From Cellulomonas dongxiuzhuiae (GTDB lineage: Bacteria; Actinomycetota; Actinomycetes; Actinomycetales; Cellulomonadaceae), in NCBI RefSeq assembly GCF_018623035.1, contig NZ_CP076023.1, positions 3,038,001 through 3,102,000 of the forward strand: a DNA stretch of 64,000 nucleotides, in the 5' to 3' direction. Under the pieces are notes generated by a model. It did no database searches. It had not been told where the DNA came from and was given only the letters and a program-made list of their open reading frames with translations. The position numbers and the translations under genes were made by a program. Positions 1 to 8,311 of this stretch are shown here, piece by piece (position 1 is the first letter of the stretch; each line of letters begins with the position of its first letter).

Positions 1-47
1 TCGTCGCCCGGGGTCGTGCTCACGGCCGGGTCGGAGCGATCCGGCAT
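1..47 (-). CDS. possible 5' end of a leftward gene (partial)
   Basis: The first 47 bases can be read leftward as an open frame starting with ATG at 47 (or GTG at 23) and running off the window edge. It would begin MPDRSDPAVSTTPGD. I see no clear Shine-Dalgarno sequence for either start. The reason to suspect a gene is the LacI-type operator at 54-69 just upstream; such operators normally sit at the promoter of a sugar-utilisation operon. Too little is present to identify a product. Confidence 0.25.
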   Translation of the reverse strand, partial: MPDRSDPAVSTTPGD

Positions 48-53
48 CGGTCG

Positions 54-69
54 ATGTTAACGATCACAT
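54..69. promoter_or_regulatory. LacI-family operator-like palindrome
   Basis: ATGTTAACGATCACAT is an imperfect palindrome centred on CG. Its two 8-base halves agree at six of eight positions (ATGTNANC). A central CG with AT-rich arms is typical of LacI-family operators and stands out in this GC-rich sequence. It lies 22 bases past the stop of the lacI-type gene and upstream of whatever gene reads leftward out of the window, so that operon is the likely target. The core TTAACGAT recurs at 49488-49495 upstream of an ABC sugar importer. Confidence 0.5.
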
Positions 70-91
70 GGCGCGGAAGCCAACCTCCGGA

Positions 92-1177
92 TCACGCGCC
101 ACCGCCCTGCGCGCCGGGGCCCTCCACGGACGCCGACGACCGGCGCACGACGAGCTCCGGCGCGATCGACTGCTGCGTCGGCTCTCCCCCCGTGAGCGCG
201 TCGACGACGGCCTGCACCGCACGCCGGCCCAGCTCGTCGAACCCCTGCCGCACCGTGGTCAGCGGCGGCGCGTAGAACGCCGTGCCGGGCTCGTCGTCGA
301 ACCCGACGACCGCGACGTCCTGCGGCACGCGGACACCGGCCTGACCGAGTGCCGCGAGCAGCCCGAGCGCCAGCTGGTCGTTGGCGGCGAACACCGCCTC
401 CGGCAGCCCCGTGCGCACCAGCTCGAGGCCCGCCGCGTACCCGTCGGCGGCGGACCACCCGTCCGCACGGTGCGCCTCCCCCGTGGCCCCGGCCGCCTCG
501 AGCGCGTCGCGCCATCCCCGCAGCCGGTCACGCGCGTCGTACCACTCCTGCGGCCCGGCGACGTGGAGCACCGAGGCACGCCCCGACGCCAGCAGGTGCT
601 CGGTCGCCAGGCGCCCGCCCGCCACCTGGTCGACCGACACGGTCGGCACGTCCACGCCCGCGCGACCCGACGAGACGAGCACGGCCGGGACGGGCACGTG
701 CACGCCGCTCACGGCGTCGACCGTCCCGCTGCGCGGTGCGACCACGACGACGCCGTCGACGCCCTGCGCGAGGAAGTGCTCGACGGCGGCGACGACCTCC
801 TCGCCGCTGAACGCGCGCAGCGTCGCGACCGACACGTAGAAGCCCGCGTCGCGCGCCGCCTGCTCGAACGCCACGAGCGTGCTCGTGGGCCCGAACAGCG
901 CGGTGGCGGGCGTGATGACGCCGAGCGTGCCGGTGCGGCGCGTGACCAGGGCCCGGGCGGCGAGGTTGGGCCGGTACCCGAGCGTCGCGATCGCCTCGAG
1001 CACGCGCTCGCGCGTCGTGGGCCGCACGCTCGGGTGCGCGTTGAGCACCCGGGAGACCGTCTGGTGGCTGACGCCCGCGAGCGCGGCCACGTCGTTCATC
1101 GCCGGGGGGCGGCCGTCGCGCGAGCGGCGCGTCGCGGCCGGGCGTCCGGCCCCCGTGGGGCGAGGGTCCACGGTCAC
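92..1177 (-). CDS. LacI-family transcriptional regulator
   Basis: A 361-residue sugar-responsive DNA-binding regulator of the LacI/GalR family. The helix-turn-helix is near residues 27-50 (MNDVAALAGVSHQTVSRVLN), followed by the hinge region (YRPNLAARALVTRR) that inserts into the operator minor groove. A periplasmic-binding-protein-like effector domain follows, ending in a typical C-terminus (DDEPGTAFYAPPLTTVRQ). The start used is GTG at 1177; the ATG that opens the HTH is a shorter alternative. Only four bases separate it from the upstream proC stop, so the two may be co-transcribed. The effector sugar cannot be told from sequence. The palindrome at 54-69 is its most likely binding site. Confidence 0.93.
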   Translation of the reverse strand: MTVDPRPTGAGRPAATRRSRDGRPPAMNDVAALAGVSHQTVSRVLNAHPSVRPTTRERVLEAIATLGYRPNLAARALVTRRTGTLGVITPATALFGPTSTLVAFEQAARDAGFYVSVATLRAFSGEEVVAAVEHFLAQGVDGVVVVAPRSGTVDAVSGVHVPVPAVLVSSGRAGVDVPTVSVDQVAGGRLATEHLLASGRASVLHVAGPQEWYDARDRLRGWRDALEAAGATGEAHRADGWSAADGYAAGLELVRTGLPEAVFAANDQLALGLLAALGQAGVRVPQDVAVVGFDDEPGTAFYAPPLTTVRQGFDELGRRAVQAVVDALTGGEPTQQSIAPELVVRRSSASVEGPGAQGGGA

Positions 1178-1181
1178 GGGG

Positions 1182-2006
1182 TCAGCCGGCGCCGAGCTCG
1201 CGCGAGCGCTCGGCGGCGGCCCGCACCCCCGCGACCAGACCCGCGCGCACCGCGTGCGCGTCGAGGGCGGCGACGCCCGCGACCGTGGTGCCGCCGGGCG
1301 AGGAGACCCGCTCCCGCAGGACCGCGGGGTGGTCGCCCGTCTGCGCGACCATCGCGGCCGAGCCCTCGACGGTCGCGACGGCGAGCCGTGAAGCCAGGTC
1401 CCGCGGCAGGCCGAGCAGCACGCCCGCCTCGGCCAGCGCGTCGATGACGTAGAACACGTACGCGGGACCGGACCCCGACAGGGCCGTCACCGCGTCCAGG
1501 TGCTTCTCGGCGACCCGCTCGACCAGGCCCGTCGCCGCGAGCATGCGCTCGACCAGCGCGAGGTGCTCCTCACCGGCGGCGCGGCCCGGGGCGATCGCGC
1601 TCGCACCCTTGCCGACGAGGGCCGGCGTGTTCGGCATGACCCGCACGACGGGCGTGCCCGCGGGCAGCGCGTCCTCGTACGTGCGCAGCGGGACGCCGGC
1701 CGCGACGCTGACCACGAGCGTCCCGGCGCGCAGCGCGGGCGCGATGTCCGCGAGGGCGGCCGGTACGACGTCCGGCTTGACGGCGAGCAGGACGACGTCC
1801 GCGGCCGCGACGGCGTCCCGGTTGCCGGCTGTCCGCACGTCGTGCTGCTGCGCGAGCGCCTCGGCCCGTCCGGCGTCCTGGTCCGCGACGGTCACGCGGT
1901 CCCCCGGCCAGCCGCCCGTGCGCAGGGCTGCCACGAGCGTGCCGCCCATGACCCCGCCGCCGAGCACCGCCACCGCGGGCCGTGCCCCCGTGTCCTGCGT
2001 GCCCAT
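1182..2006 (-). CDS. proC: pyrroline-5-carboxylate reductase
   Basis: A 274-residue enzyme catalysing the last step of proline synthesis: NAD(P)H-dependent reduction of 1-pyrroline-5-carboxylate to L-proline. The N-terminal Rossmann motif is VAVLGGGVMGGTL. The C-terminal dimerisation and active-site region carries the family signature around SGSGPAYVFYVIDALAEAG and the SSPGGTT block. Length matches the family (about 270). The ATG at 2006 was chosen because it directly precedes the Rossmann fold; the frame stays open further upstream but lacks family similarity there. The protein is cytoplasmic, and its gene lies immediately upstream of the lacI-type gene. Confidence 0.95.
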   Translation of the reverse strand: MGTQDTGARPAVAVLGGGVMGGTLVAALRTGGWPGDRVTVADQDAGRAEALAQQHDVRTAGNRDAVAAADVVLLAVKPDVVPAALADIAPALRAGTLVVSVAAGVPLRTYEDALPAGTPVVRVMPNTPALVGKGASAIAPGRAAGEEHLALVERMLAATGLVERVAEKHLDAVTALSGSGPAYVFYVIDALAEAGVLLGLPRDLASRLAVATVEGSAAMVAQTGDHPAVLRERVSSPGGTTVAGVAALDAHAVRAGLVAGVRAAAERSRELGAG

Positions 2007-2131
2007 CGTGCCTCCGTCGCTGCGGTCCGGTGCCGCGCGCGCGGCCGTGACGAGCGTACTGGCGCCCGCGGTGTCGCGGCCCGCACCGCTCCCCCGCAGG
2101 TCGCGGCGCTCCGGGGCGCCGGCGGGGGCGG

Positions 2132-3691
2132 TCAGGCGATCGTCAGGAGGCCGTCGGTGAGCAGACCGCGCACCGTGGGCAGCACGTCGGCGGCGACGTC
2201 GGACGCCGGGACGTCGAGCAGCGCACCCAGCGCGCCGACGATCTGCCCGGCCGTGAGCTCGCCGTCGCACGCGCCGACGAACGCCGCGAGCGCCGTGCCC
2301 GCCTGGACCGTGCGCCCGAAGCCCCTGCCCTGCCGCAGCAGCACGACCCGCGGGTCGACCGCACCGGGCTGCAGGTAGCGCTCCTCGGTGACGTCGGGGG
2401 CGACGGTCAGGCGAAGCCCCGCGAGCCCCTCGGCGGACAGGTGCGCGGTGGCGTCGTGCGCGGCGAGCGCGGCGGAGATCACGGGTCCGAGCGGCTGCCG
2501 CACCGGACCCGTCTGCGACTCCAGGCGGCGCAGGGTCGCCGCGCCCGCGACCGGACGACGCAGCGTGACGACGCCGAAGCCGACCGACGCGACGTCCCGG
2601 GACGCCAGGTCGTCGAGCCACGCGCCGTAGCGCGCCGTCCACGTGGCGCGGTCGGCCGGTGTCGTGCCGCCGTCACGGATCCAGGTCTCGGCGTACTGCG
2701 CGGGGTCCTGCTGGTCGCGCAGCACGACCCACGCGTCGAGGCCCGACGCGTCGACCCACGCGCCGATGCGCTCGTGCCACTCCTCGCCGTCACGCACCTC
2801 CCAGTTGGCGAGCAGCTGCGCCACGCCGCCGGGCGCCAGCACGCTGCCGACGTCCGTGACCAGGTCGCGCACGAGGTCGTCACCGGCCCGGCCGCCGTCG
2901 CGGTAGTCGTAGGCGGGCACGTCGCCGCGGCGCGGCGTGATGACGAACGGCGGGTTGGAGACGACGAGGTCGAAGGTGTCACCGGCGACCGGCTCGAGCA
3001 TCGACCCGGCGCGCAGCTCGACACGGTCGTCCCCCAGCCCGGCCAGCGCGGTCGTGAAGCGCGCGAAGGCCAGGGCGCGCGTCGACAGGTCCGTCGCGAC
3101 GACGTGCGCCGCGTGCCGGCTCGCGTGCAGCGCCTGCACGCCGCACCCCGTGCCGAGGTCGAGCACGCGACGGCGCGGGTCCCGGACCGTCGCCTGCGCG
3201 AGCGTCAGCGACGCACCGCCGACGCCGAGCACGTGGTCGGTGCGCAGCGGCCCGCCGGTCGCGAGCTCGCCCAGGTCCGACGCGACCCACCACGCGGCGT
3301 CGCCCGCACCGTCGCTCGCGGCGTAGGGACGCAGGTCGACGAGGGCCGCGACGTCGTCGTCGTCGCCGTGGCCCGCGACGTCCACCAGCCCGAGGCGTCG
3401 CGCACCCGCGACACCGACGGACGGCAGCGCGGTCTGCAGCGCGGCGGCGCGCACCGGCACACCGAGCAGGAACGCGCGCGTGAGCACGGCGGCCGGCGCC
3501 GACCCGGACGCGGTGCCGGGGGCAGTCGCGCGCAGCGCCGGAAGCACCTCGCCGCGGGTCAGGGCGCCTGCCGCGACGGGGCCGAGGAGCTCGTCGACGT
3601 GCTCGACCGTGAAGTCGGCGGCGGCGAGGTCCGCGCGCAGCGCGTCGACGAGCGCGGGGACGACGACGGGCGTGTCAGGGGTGGCGGTCAC
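2132..3691 (-). CDS. class I SAM-dependent methyltransferase with DUF7059-like N-terminus
   Basis: A 519-residue protein with three parts. The N-terminal ~150 residues resemble the domain found in actinobacterial HemK-like methyltransferases. A central Rossmann methyltransferase follows, with the SAM loop VLDLGTGCGVQAL and the NPPF catalytic motif at about residue 246 (VVSNPPFVITP). A long C-terminal domain contains a winged-helix-like end. NPPF/NPPY is the signature of N-methyltransferases acting on glutamine or nucleobase amino groups. The GTG at 3691 begins the recognisable N-terminus, preceded by GGGAC; the frame continues upstream but overlaps the next gene. The substrate is unknown; similarity to PrmC/RsmC-type enzymes is general only. 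Confidence 0.8.
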   Translation of the reverse strand: MTATPDTPVVVPALVDALRADLAAADFTVEHVDELLGPVAAGALTRGEVLPALRATAPGTASGSAPAAVLTRAFLLGVPVRAAALQTALPSVGVAGARRLGLVDVAGHGDDDDVAALVDLRPYAASDGAGDAAWWVASDLGELATGGPLRTDHVLGVGGASLTLAQATVRDPRRRVLDLGTGCGVQALHASRHAAHVVATDLSTRALAFARFTTALAGLGDDRVELRAGSMLEPVAGDTFDLVVSNPPFVITPRRGDVPAYDYRDGGRAGDDLVRDLVTDVGSVLAPGGVAQLLANWEVRDGEEWHERIGAWVDASGLDAWVVLRDQQDPAQYAETWIRDGGTTPADRATWTARYGAWLDDLASRDVASVGFGVVTLRRPVAGAATLRRLESQTGPVRQPLGPVISAALAAHDATAHLSAEGLAGLRLTVAPDVTEERYLQPGAVDPRVVLLRQGRGFGRTVQAGTALAAFVGACDGELTAGQIVGALGALLDVPASDVAADVLPTVRGLLTDGLLTIA

Positions 3692-3732
3692 GCCGCCATC
3701 GTCCCAGGCGGGCGGACGCGCGCCGCGCGCCC

Positions 3733-4428
3733 TCAGGCCGGCAGGTGCAGGTCGACGACCAGCGGCCGGTGGTCGCTGGCGACGCCCACCGCGGCGTCGT
3801 CGAGCACCCACGCGTCCAGCACGGGCAGGCGGTGGTCCACCAGGACCACGTCGATGCGCACGCGGGGGACATCCGCCGGGTAGGTCGGCTGGTCCGCCCC
3901 CGCGACGCTCGCCGCGTCCTGCAGCCCTCCCGCAGCCTCGGCCAGGACGGCCCACGACGGCCCACCGGGGCGCTCGTTGAGGTCGCCCGCCACGACGACC
4001 GGCCCGTCCGGGCCCCGCAGCAGACGCCGGACCACCAGGTCGACGTGCCGGCCCCGCTCGGCGGCACGCAGCCCCAGGTGCACGACCACGACCCGGACGC
4101 CGTCGACCCGGGCGGTCGCGACACCGCGGCGTGTGCGTCCGACCCGCCAGGGCAGCCGCAGGCCGGCCGCGTCGTGCACGCTGCGGTAGGGCGCGACGAG
4201 CAGGGCGGTCGTCCGCGCACCGCCGCCGCCGACGGCGACGCGCAGCCCGGTCCGGGCGGCGAACCCCCGCAGCCGGGCCCGTCCCGTCGCCCCGCGGGGC
4301 GGCTCCTGGACCGCCAGCACGTCGGGGCGCACGCTGCGCACGACGTCGACGAGCGCGTCGAGCTCGTCGCGCAGGCCGCGCAGGTTGTAGGTCATCACCC
4401 GTAGCGTCCCGACGTCGCGCGCGTCCAC
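3733..4428 (-). CDS. endonuclease/exonuclease/phosphatase family protein
   Basis: A 231-residue member of the DNase I-like metal-dependent phosphoesterase superfamily. Seen in order: MTYNLRG near the N-terminus (metal-binding Asn), VQEPPRG (catalytic Glu, here E-P-P), VVVVHLGL, VVAGDLNERP (Asp/Asn pair) and the C-terminal SDHRPLVVDL (Asp-His catalytic dyad). The length is that of a bare catalytic domain with no signal peptide or membrane segment, so it should be cytoplasmic. The substrate could be nucleic acid or a small phosphodiester. It is transcribed in the same direction as the methyltransferase, 41 bases upstream of it. Confidence 0.85.
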   Translation of the reverse strand: MDARDVGTLRVMTYNLRGLRDELDALVDVVRSVRPDVLAVQEPPRGATGRARLRGFAARTGLRVAVGGGGARTTALLVAPYRSVHDAAGLRLPWRVGRTRRGVATARVDGVRVVVVHLGLRAAERGRHVDLVVRRLLRGPDGPVVVAGDLNERPGGPSWAVLAEAAGGLQDAASVAGADQPTYPADVPRVRIDVVLVDHRLPVLDAWVLDDAAVGVASDHRPLVVDLHLPA

Positions 4429-4632
4429 GGTGGCCTCCGTCCGTCATTGGGCTGCGCGAGCGTACCGACGCCACGGCCGACGGCACCACGCACACGCCGC
4501 GGGGCGTCCGCACACATCGCGCGCGGCACCGCGCGTCACGGCTGCAGCACCCCCGCGCCGGTGCGGGGGCGTGGCGTACGTTGGTCGGGATCGACCGACG
4601 GCTGCGCCTGCGCGCGACGAGGGGGACCACCC

Positions 4633-5307
4633 GTGCGACGACGTCCGACCGCGCTGGCGGCGAGTGCCGTGACGGTGCTCCTGCTCAGTGCCTGCACCGG
4701 CGACACCGACGCCGACCCCGGCGCGGCCACCGGCGGCACCACGCCGCCCTCGTCGGCTGCCGCGACCAGCGACCCCGGCGACGAGGAGCCGGTCGCGGGC
4801 GGCACCACCGAGGTGTGCCTGCGGGGCACGTGGCGCCTGGACCTGGCCGCGATGCAGGACGACCTGCGCGAGACGTTCGAGGCCGCCGACGACGACCAGG
4901 GCGCCGTGGACGTCACCGTCGACGGCACCGCCACGTACGAGTTCGCCGACGGCGGCACGTTCACCGCCGACCTCGACTCGAGCTCGGCCATGACCATGTC
5001 GGCCGACGGCTCCGAGCTCACGTCGACGTCGCGGTCCACGGGCGGCCTCACCGGCCGGTGGGCGCTGGCGGGTGACCAGCTGTCGATCTCCGACATCGAC
5101 TCCTCGGGCCTCGACGTCACGACCAGCGGCACGCTCGACGGCGAGGAGCTGGAGGTCCCGAAGGGGTCCGCGGACGACGCGATCGAGGCGCTGCCGCCCA
5201 CGGCGTCGACCGCGACCTGCAGCACGAGCACGCTGACCCTGGTGACGTCGCTGCAGGCCGACGCGAGCAGCGATCCCGTGACGATGGCCTACACGCTCCG
5301 CCGCTGA
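4633..5307 (+). CDS. putative lipoprotein
   Basis: A 224-residue secreted protein. A short signal peptide (RRRPTALAASAVTVLLLSAC) ends in the lipobox LLSAC, so it should be acylated on Cys and anchored outside the membrane. A low-complexity Asp/Thr/Ala stretch follows, then a globular region with repeated blocks such as YEFADGGTFTADLD and TSGTLDGEELEVP that suggest a beta-rich lipocalin-like fold. I do not recognise a family with a known function. The GTG at 4633 is chosen because GAGGGGGA lies just upstream and the signal peptide starts there; the frame is open further upstream without sense. It is divergent from the phosphoesterase gene across about 200 bases. Confidence 0.75.
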   Translation: MRRRPTALAASAVTVLLLSACTGDTDADPGAATGGTTPPSSAAATSDPGDEEPVAGGTTEVCLRGTWRLDLAAMQDDLRETFEAADDDQGAVDVTVDGTATYEFADGGTFTADLDSSSAMTMSADGSELTSTSRSTGGLTGRWALAGDQLSISDIDSSGLDVTTSGTLDGEELEVPKGSADDAIEALPPTASTATCSTSTLTLVTSLQADASSDPVTMAYTLRR

Positions 5308-5315
5308 GCAGCGCT

Positions 5316-5348
5316 CCGCCCTCCCGTCCGACGGGGACGGGAGGGCGG
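5316..5348. terminator. bidirectional hairpin terminator
   Basis: A perfect 14-base-pair stem (CCGCCCTCCCGTCC with GGACGGGAGGGCGG) and a five-base loop lie between the convergent lipoprotein and hppA genes. There is no T-run, as is usual for high-GC actinobacterial terminators. The position, eight bases past one stop and 20 before the other, suits both directions. Confidence 0.75.
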
Positions 5349-5367
5349 GGCGGACCTGCGCCGGGCG

Positions 5368-7659
5368 TCAGCCGACGAGCTGCGCCTCGTGCTCGAGACG
5401 TCCCTCGCGGTCGACCTTCGCGGCGCGCAGCCGCGAGGCGATGACCGCACCGAACGCGATGGCCGTGGCGACGAGCGCGATGGTCAGGCGCAGCGTGTGG
5501 TTCGCGTCCTCGCCGACGGACACCGCGACGATCGCCGGGGCGATCAGCACGGACACCAGGTTCATCACCTTGATGAGCGGGTTGATCGCCGGGCCGGCGG
5601 TGTCCTTGAACGGGTCGCCGACGGTGTCGCCGATGACGGCGGCCGCGTGGGCGGGCGAGCCCTTGCCGCCGTAGCTGCCGTCCTCGATGATCTTCTTCGC
5701 GTTGTCCCAGGTGCCGCCGGAGTTCGACAGGAACACGGCCATGAGCACGCCGGTGGCGATCGTCCCGGCCAGGAAGCCTGCGAGGGGCCCGACGCCCAGG
5801 CCGAAGCCGACGGCGATCGGCGCGAACGCGGCCAGCAGCCCGGGGGTCGCCAGCTCGCGCAGCGAGTCGCGCGTGCACATGTCGACGACCCTGGCGTACT
5901 CGGGGCGCACCTCGCCCGTCATGATCCCGGGGTTGTCCCGGAACTGGCGACGCACCTCGAAGACGATCGCGCCCGCGGCCCGCGTCACCGCGTCGATGGC
6001 CAGGCCGGAGAACAGGAAGACCGTGGCGCCACCCAGGATCACGCCCACGAGCGTGATCGGGTTGATGATGTCGTACGACATCATCGCCTCCACGAGGTCC
6101 CCGCCGAGCCCGCCGGAGATCTCGTCGAGCGCCGTGCGGACCGCGTCCGCGTAGGAGCCGAACAGCGCGGTGGCGGCGAGCACGGCCGTCGCGATCGCGA
6201 TGCCCTTGGTGACGGCCTTGGTGGTGTTGCCGACGGCGTCGAGGTCCGTGAGGATCTGCGCGCCCTCGGGCGTCACGTCGCCCGACATCTCGGCGATGCC
6301 CTGCGCGTTGTCGCTGACCGGGCCGAACGTGTCCATGGCGACGATGACGCCCACCGTCGTCAGCAGGCCGCAGCCCGCCAGCGCGATGAGGAACAGCGCG
6401 AGCGGCACCGAGCCACCGGCCAGCAGGAACACGCCGCAGATGGCGGCCGCGATGATGCCGGTGGTGTAGACCGCGGACTCGAAGCCCACGCCGATGCCGG
6501 ACAGCACGACCGTGGCGGGGCCCGTGAGCGTCGTGCGTGCCACGTGCAGCGTCGGCTTGCTGGTGGTGCCGGTGAAGTAGCCGGTGACCCACAGGATGAC
6601 GCCGGCGAGGACCACGCCGATGAGCACGGCGAGCGAGGCGACGAGGCGGGGGTCGCCCGCGTGGCCCTCGAGGCCCGTCGTGCCGCCGGGAAGCTCGGCG
6701 AACGTCGCCGGCAGGTACACGTACGCCGCGGCCGACGCGAGCAGCACGCCCACGAGCGCCGAGACGTAGAAGCCGCGGTTGATCGCCGCCAGCCCGCTCT
6801 CGGCACCCCGCACCCGCGTGATCGCGACACCGAGGGCCGCGACGAGCGCACCCACCGCGGTGACGATCAGCGGGAACACCATGCCCTCCTCGCCGAACGC
6901 CGCCCGGCCGAGGATGAGGGCCGCGACCAGCATGACCGCGTAGGACTCGAACAGGTCCGCGGCCATCCCGGCGCAGTCCCCCACGTTGTCACCGACGTTG
7001 TCGGCGATCGTCGCGGGGTTGCGCGGGTCGTCCTCGGGGATGCCCTGCTCGACCTTGCCGACCAGGTCCGCGCCCACGTCGGCGGCCTTGGTGAAGATGC
7101 CTCCGCCCACGCGCATGAACATCGCGAGCAGCGCGGCGCCGAAGCCGAAGCCCTCGAGCACCGCGGGCGCCTCGCCCCGGTAGAGGAGCACGACGAGCGA
7201 CGCGCCGACGAGGCCGAGGCCCACCACGGCCATGCCGACCACGCCGCCGGTGCGGAACGCGATCCGTGCACCCTCCGCGCGGCCGTCCGGCCCCGAGGCG
7301 GCCGCCGCGACGCGCAGGTTCGCGCGCGTGGCGAGCCACATCCCGAGGAACCCGATGGCGGCCGAGAAGCCGGCGCCGACGAGGAAGAAGACGGACCGCC
7401 CGATCTTGATGCCGCTGTCCCCGGGCAGCAGGAAGAGCAAGGCGCACACCACGGCGGCGAACACCGCGAGCGTGCGGAACTGCCGACTCAGGAAGGCGGA
7501 CGCGCCCTCCTGCACCGCGCGGGCGATCTCCTGCATCGAGGCCGTGCCCTCACCGGCCGCCAGGACCTGGCGACGGAGCACGGCGGCGACCACGAGGGCC
7601 GCCAGTCCAATCACGGCGATCGCCGTGACGATCGTGATGCTCGTGGCACCGAGCTGCAT
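5368..7659 (-). CDS. hppA: K+-independent membrane proton-pumping pyrophosphatase
   Basis: A 763-residue integral membrane enzyme that hydrolyses pyrophosphate and pumps protons outward. The polytopic sequence (about 16 helices) carries the substrate motif DVGADLVGKVEQGIPEDDPR, the NVGDNVGDCAGMAADLFESY block and a C-terminal KKIIEDGSYGGKGSPAH block. The position that separates potassium-independent from potassium-dependent enzymes is Lys here (GNTTKAVTKG, K481), which predicts K+ independence. The start at 7659 is supported by GAGGAGG seven bases upstream. An acidic or His-poor C-terminus ends at EAQLVG. It is convergent with the lipoprotein gene across a strong hairpin. Confidence 0.96.
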   Translation of the reverse strand: MQLGATSITIVTAIAVIGLAALVVAAVLRRQVLAAGEGTASMQEIARAVQEGASAFLSRQFRTLAVFAAVVCALLFLLPGDSGIKIGRSVFFLVGAGFSAAIGFLGMWLATRANLRVAAAASGPDGRAEGARIAFRTGGVVGMAVVGLGLVGASLVVLLYRGEAPAVLEGFGFGAALLAMFMRVGGGIFTKAADVGADLVGKVEQGIPEDDPRNPATIADNVGDNVGDCAGMAADLFESYAVMLVAALILGRAAFGEEGMVFPLIVTAVGALVAALGVAITRVRGAESGLAAINRGFYVSALVGVLLASAAAYVYLPATFAELPGGTTGLEGHAGDPRLVASLAVLIGVVLAGVILWVTGYFTGTTSKPTLHVARTTLTGPATVVLSGIGVGFESAVYTTGIIAAAICGVFLLAGGSVPLALFLIALAGCGLLTTVGVIVAMDTFGPVSDNAQGIAEMSGDVTPEGAQILTDLDAVGNTTKAVTKGIAIATAVLAATALFGSYADAVRTALDEISGGLGGDLVEAMMSYDIINPITLVGVILGGATVFLFSGLAIDAVTRAAGAIVFEVRRQFRDNPGIMTGEVRPEYARVVDMCTRDSLRELATPGLLAAFAPIAVGFGLGVGPLAGFLAGTIATGVLMAVFLSNSGGTWDNAKKIIEDGSYGGKGSPAHAAAVIGDTVGDPFKDTAGPAINPLIKVMNLVSVLIAPAIVAVSVGEDANHTLRLTIALVATAIAFGAVIASRLRAAKVDREGRLEHEAQLVG

Positions 7660-7800
7660 GCATCCTCCTCGACACACCGGCGCGCTCCCCCTGAACGCAA
7701 CCCCACCGCCCGGCCCCGTTGCCGTCGGACCGGGTGAGTCTAGCGGGGGGTGTGACGCAGGTCGCACACCCTCAGCACGCGGTCGTCGACGACCGTCCGG

Positions 7801-8136
7801 TCAGGATGCGAGCGCGGCGTCCAGCGTGCCGTGGATGGTGAAGACCTGCGTGAGGCCCGTGATGCGGAAGACCTTGAGGAGACGCTCCGAGTCGACCACC
7901 AGATCGAGGCGACCACCCGCGATCCGCACGCGCTTGAGCGTGCCGACGAGCAGCCCCAGGCCCGTGGAGTCCATGAACGTCACGGCCGTGAGGTCGACGA
8001 CCAGGTCGGTGCGGCCGCCGGAGAGGAGCAGCGCGATGCGCTCACGCAACCGGTCGGCGGAGGCCACGTCGACCTCGCCCGCGACGCGCACGACCGTGCG
8101 CACGCCGACGTCCTCGGTCGTCACCTGCACCTCCAT
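7801..8136 (-). CDS. STAS-domain anti-sigma factor antagonist
   Basis: A 111-residue single STAS domain of the SpoIIAA/RsbV type. The phosphorylatable serine is in the conserved FMDSTGLGLL motif (S57), the site where a cognate serine kinase/anti-sigma factor would act. When unphosphorylated, such proteins bind the anti-sigma factor and free a sigma factor. The start at 8136 is set by GGAGG just upstream; the longer open frame has no family support. No RsbW-like kinase is in the window, so the partner must be elsewhere. The gene is divergent from an ECF sigma gene, but ECF sigmas are not usually controlled by STAS proteins, so a link is not implied. Confidence 0.88.
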   Translation of the reverse strand: MEVQVTTEDVGVRTVVRVAGEVDVASADRLRERIALLLSGGRTDLVVDLTAVTFMDSTGLGLLVGTLKRVRIAGGRLDLVVDSERLLKVFRITGLTQVFTIHGTLDAALAS

Positions 8137-8230
8137 GGACGTGCCTCCCTGCATGCCGTGGCGTCGCCTGCATTCAAGCACCCCGGCACGCGTGCCGTTG
8201 CTCCCACACGCGAACCGGTGCGTGCGACCC

Positions 8231-8254
8231 AACCTTTTGCGGCCGTCGTCCGTC
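8231..8254 (+). promoter_or_regulatory. candidate ECF-type autoregulatory promoter
   Basis: AACCTTTTG at 8231-8239 and CGTC at 8251-8254 are separated by 16 bases when measured from AACC to CGTC. AACC-like -35 and CGTC-like -10 elements are usual for ECF sigma factors, which often transcribe their own genes. The ECF gene starts at 8312. This is inference from two short motifs. Confidence 0.35.
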
Positions 8255-8311
8255 ACCATGCTGTGAGGGCAGCCCTGTGCGCGGTGCCCGACCGCCCACG
8301 ACAGGAGCACC

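Noticed and set aside
5389..7737. A 782-codon rightward frame opposite hppA
   Set aside because: Antisense to an unmistakable membrane pyrophosphatase; the product is Arg/Gly/Asp-rich with no membrane segments or family blocks.
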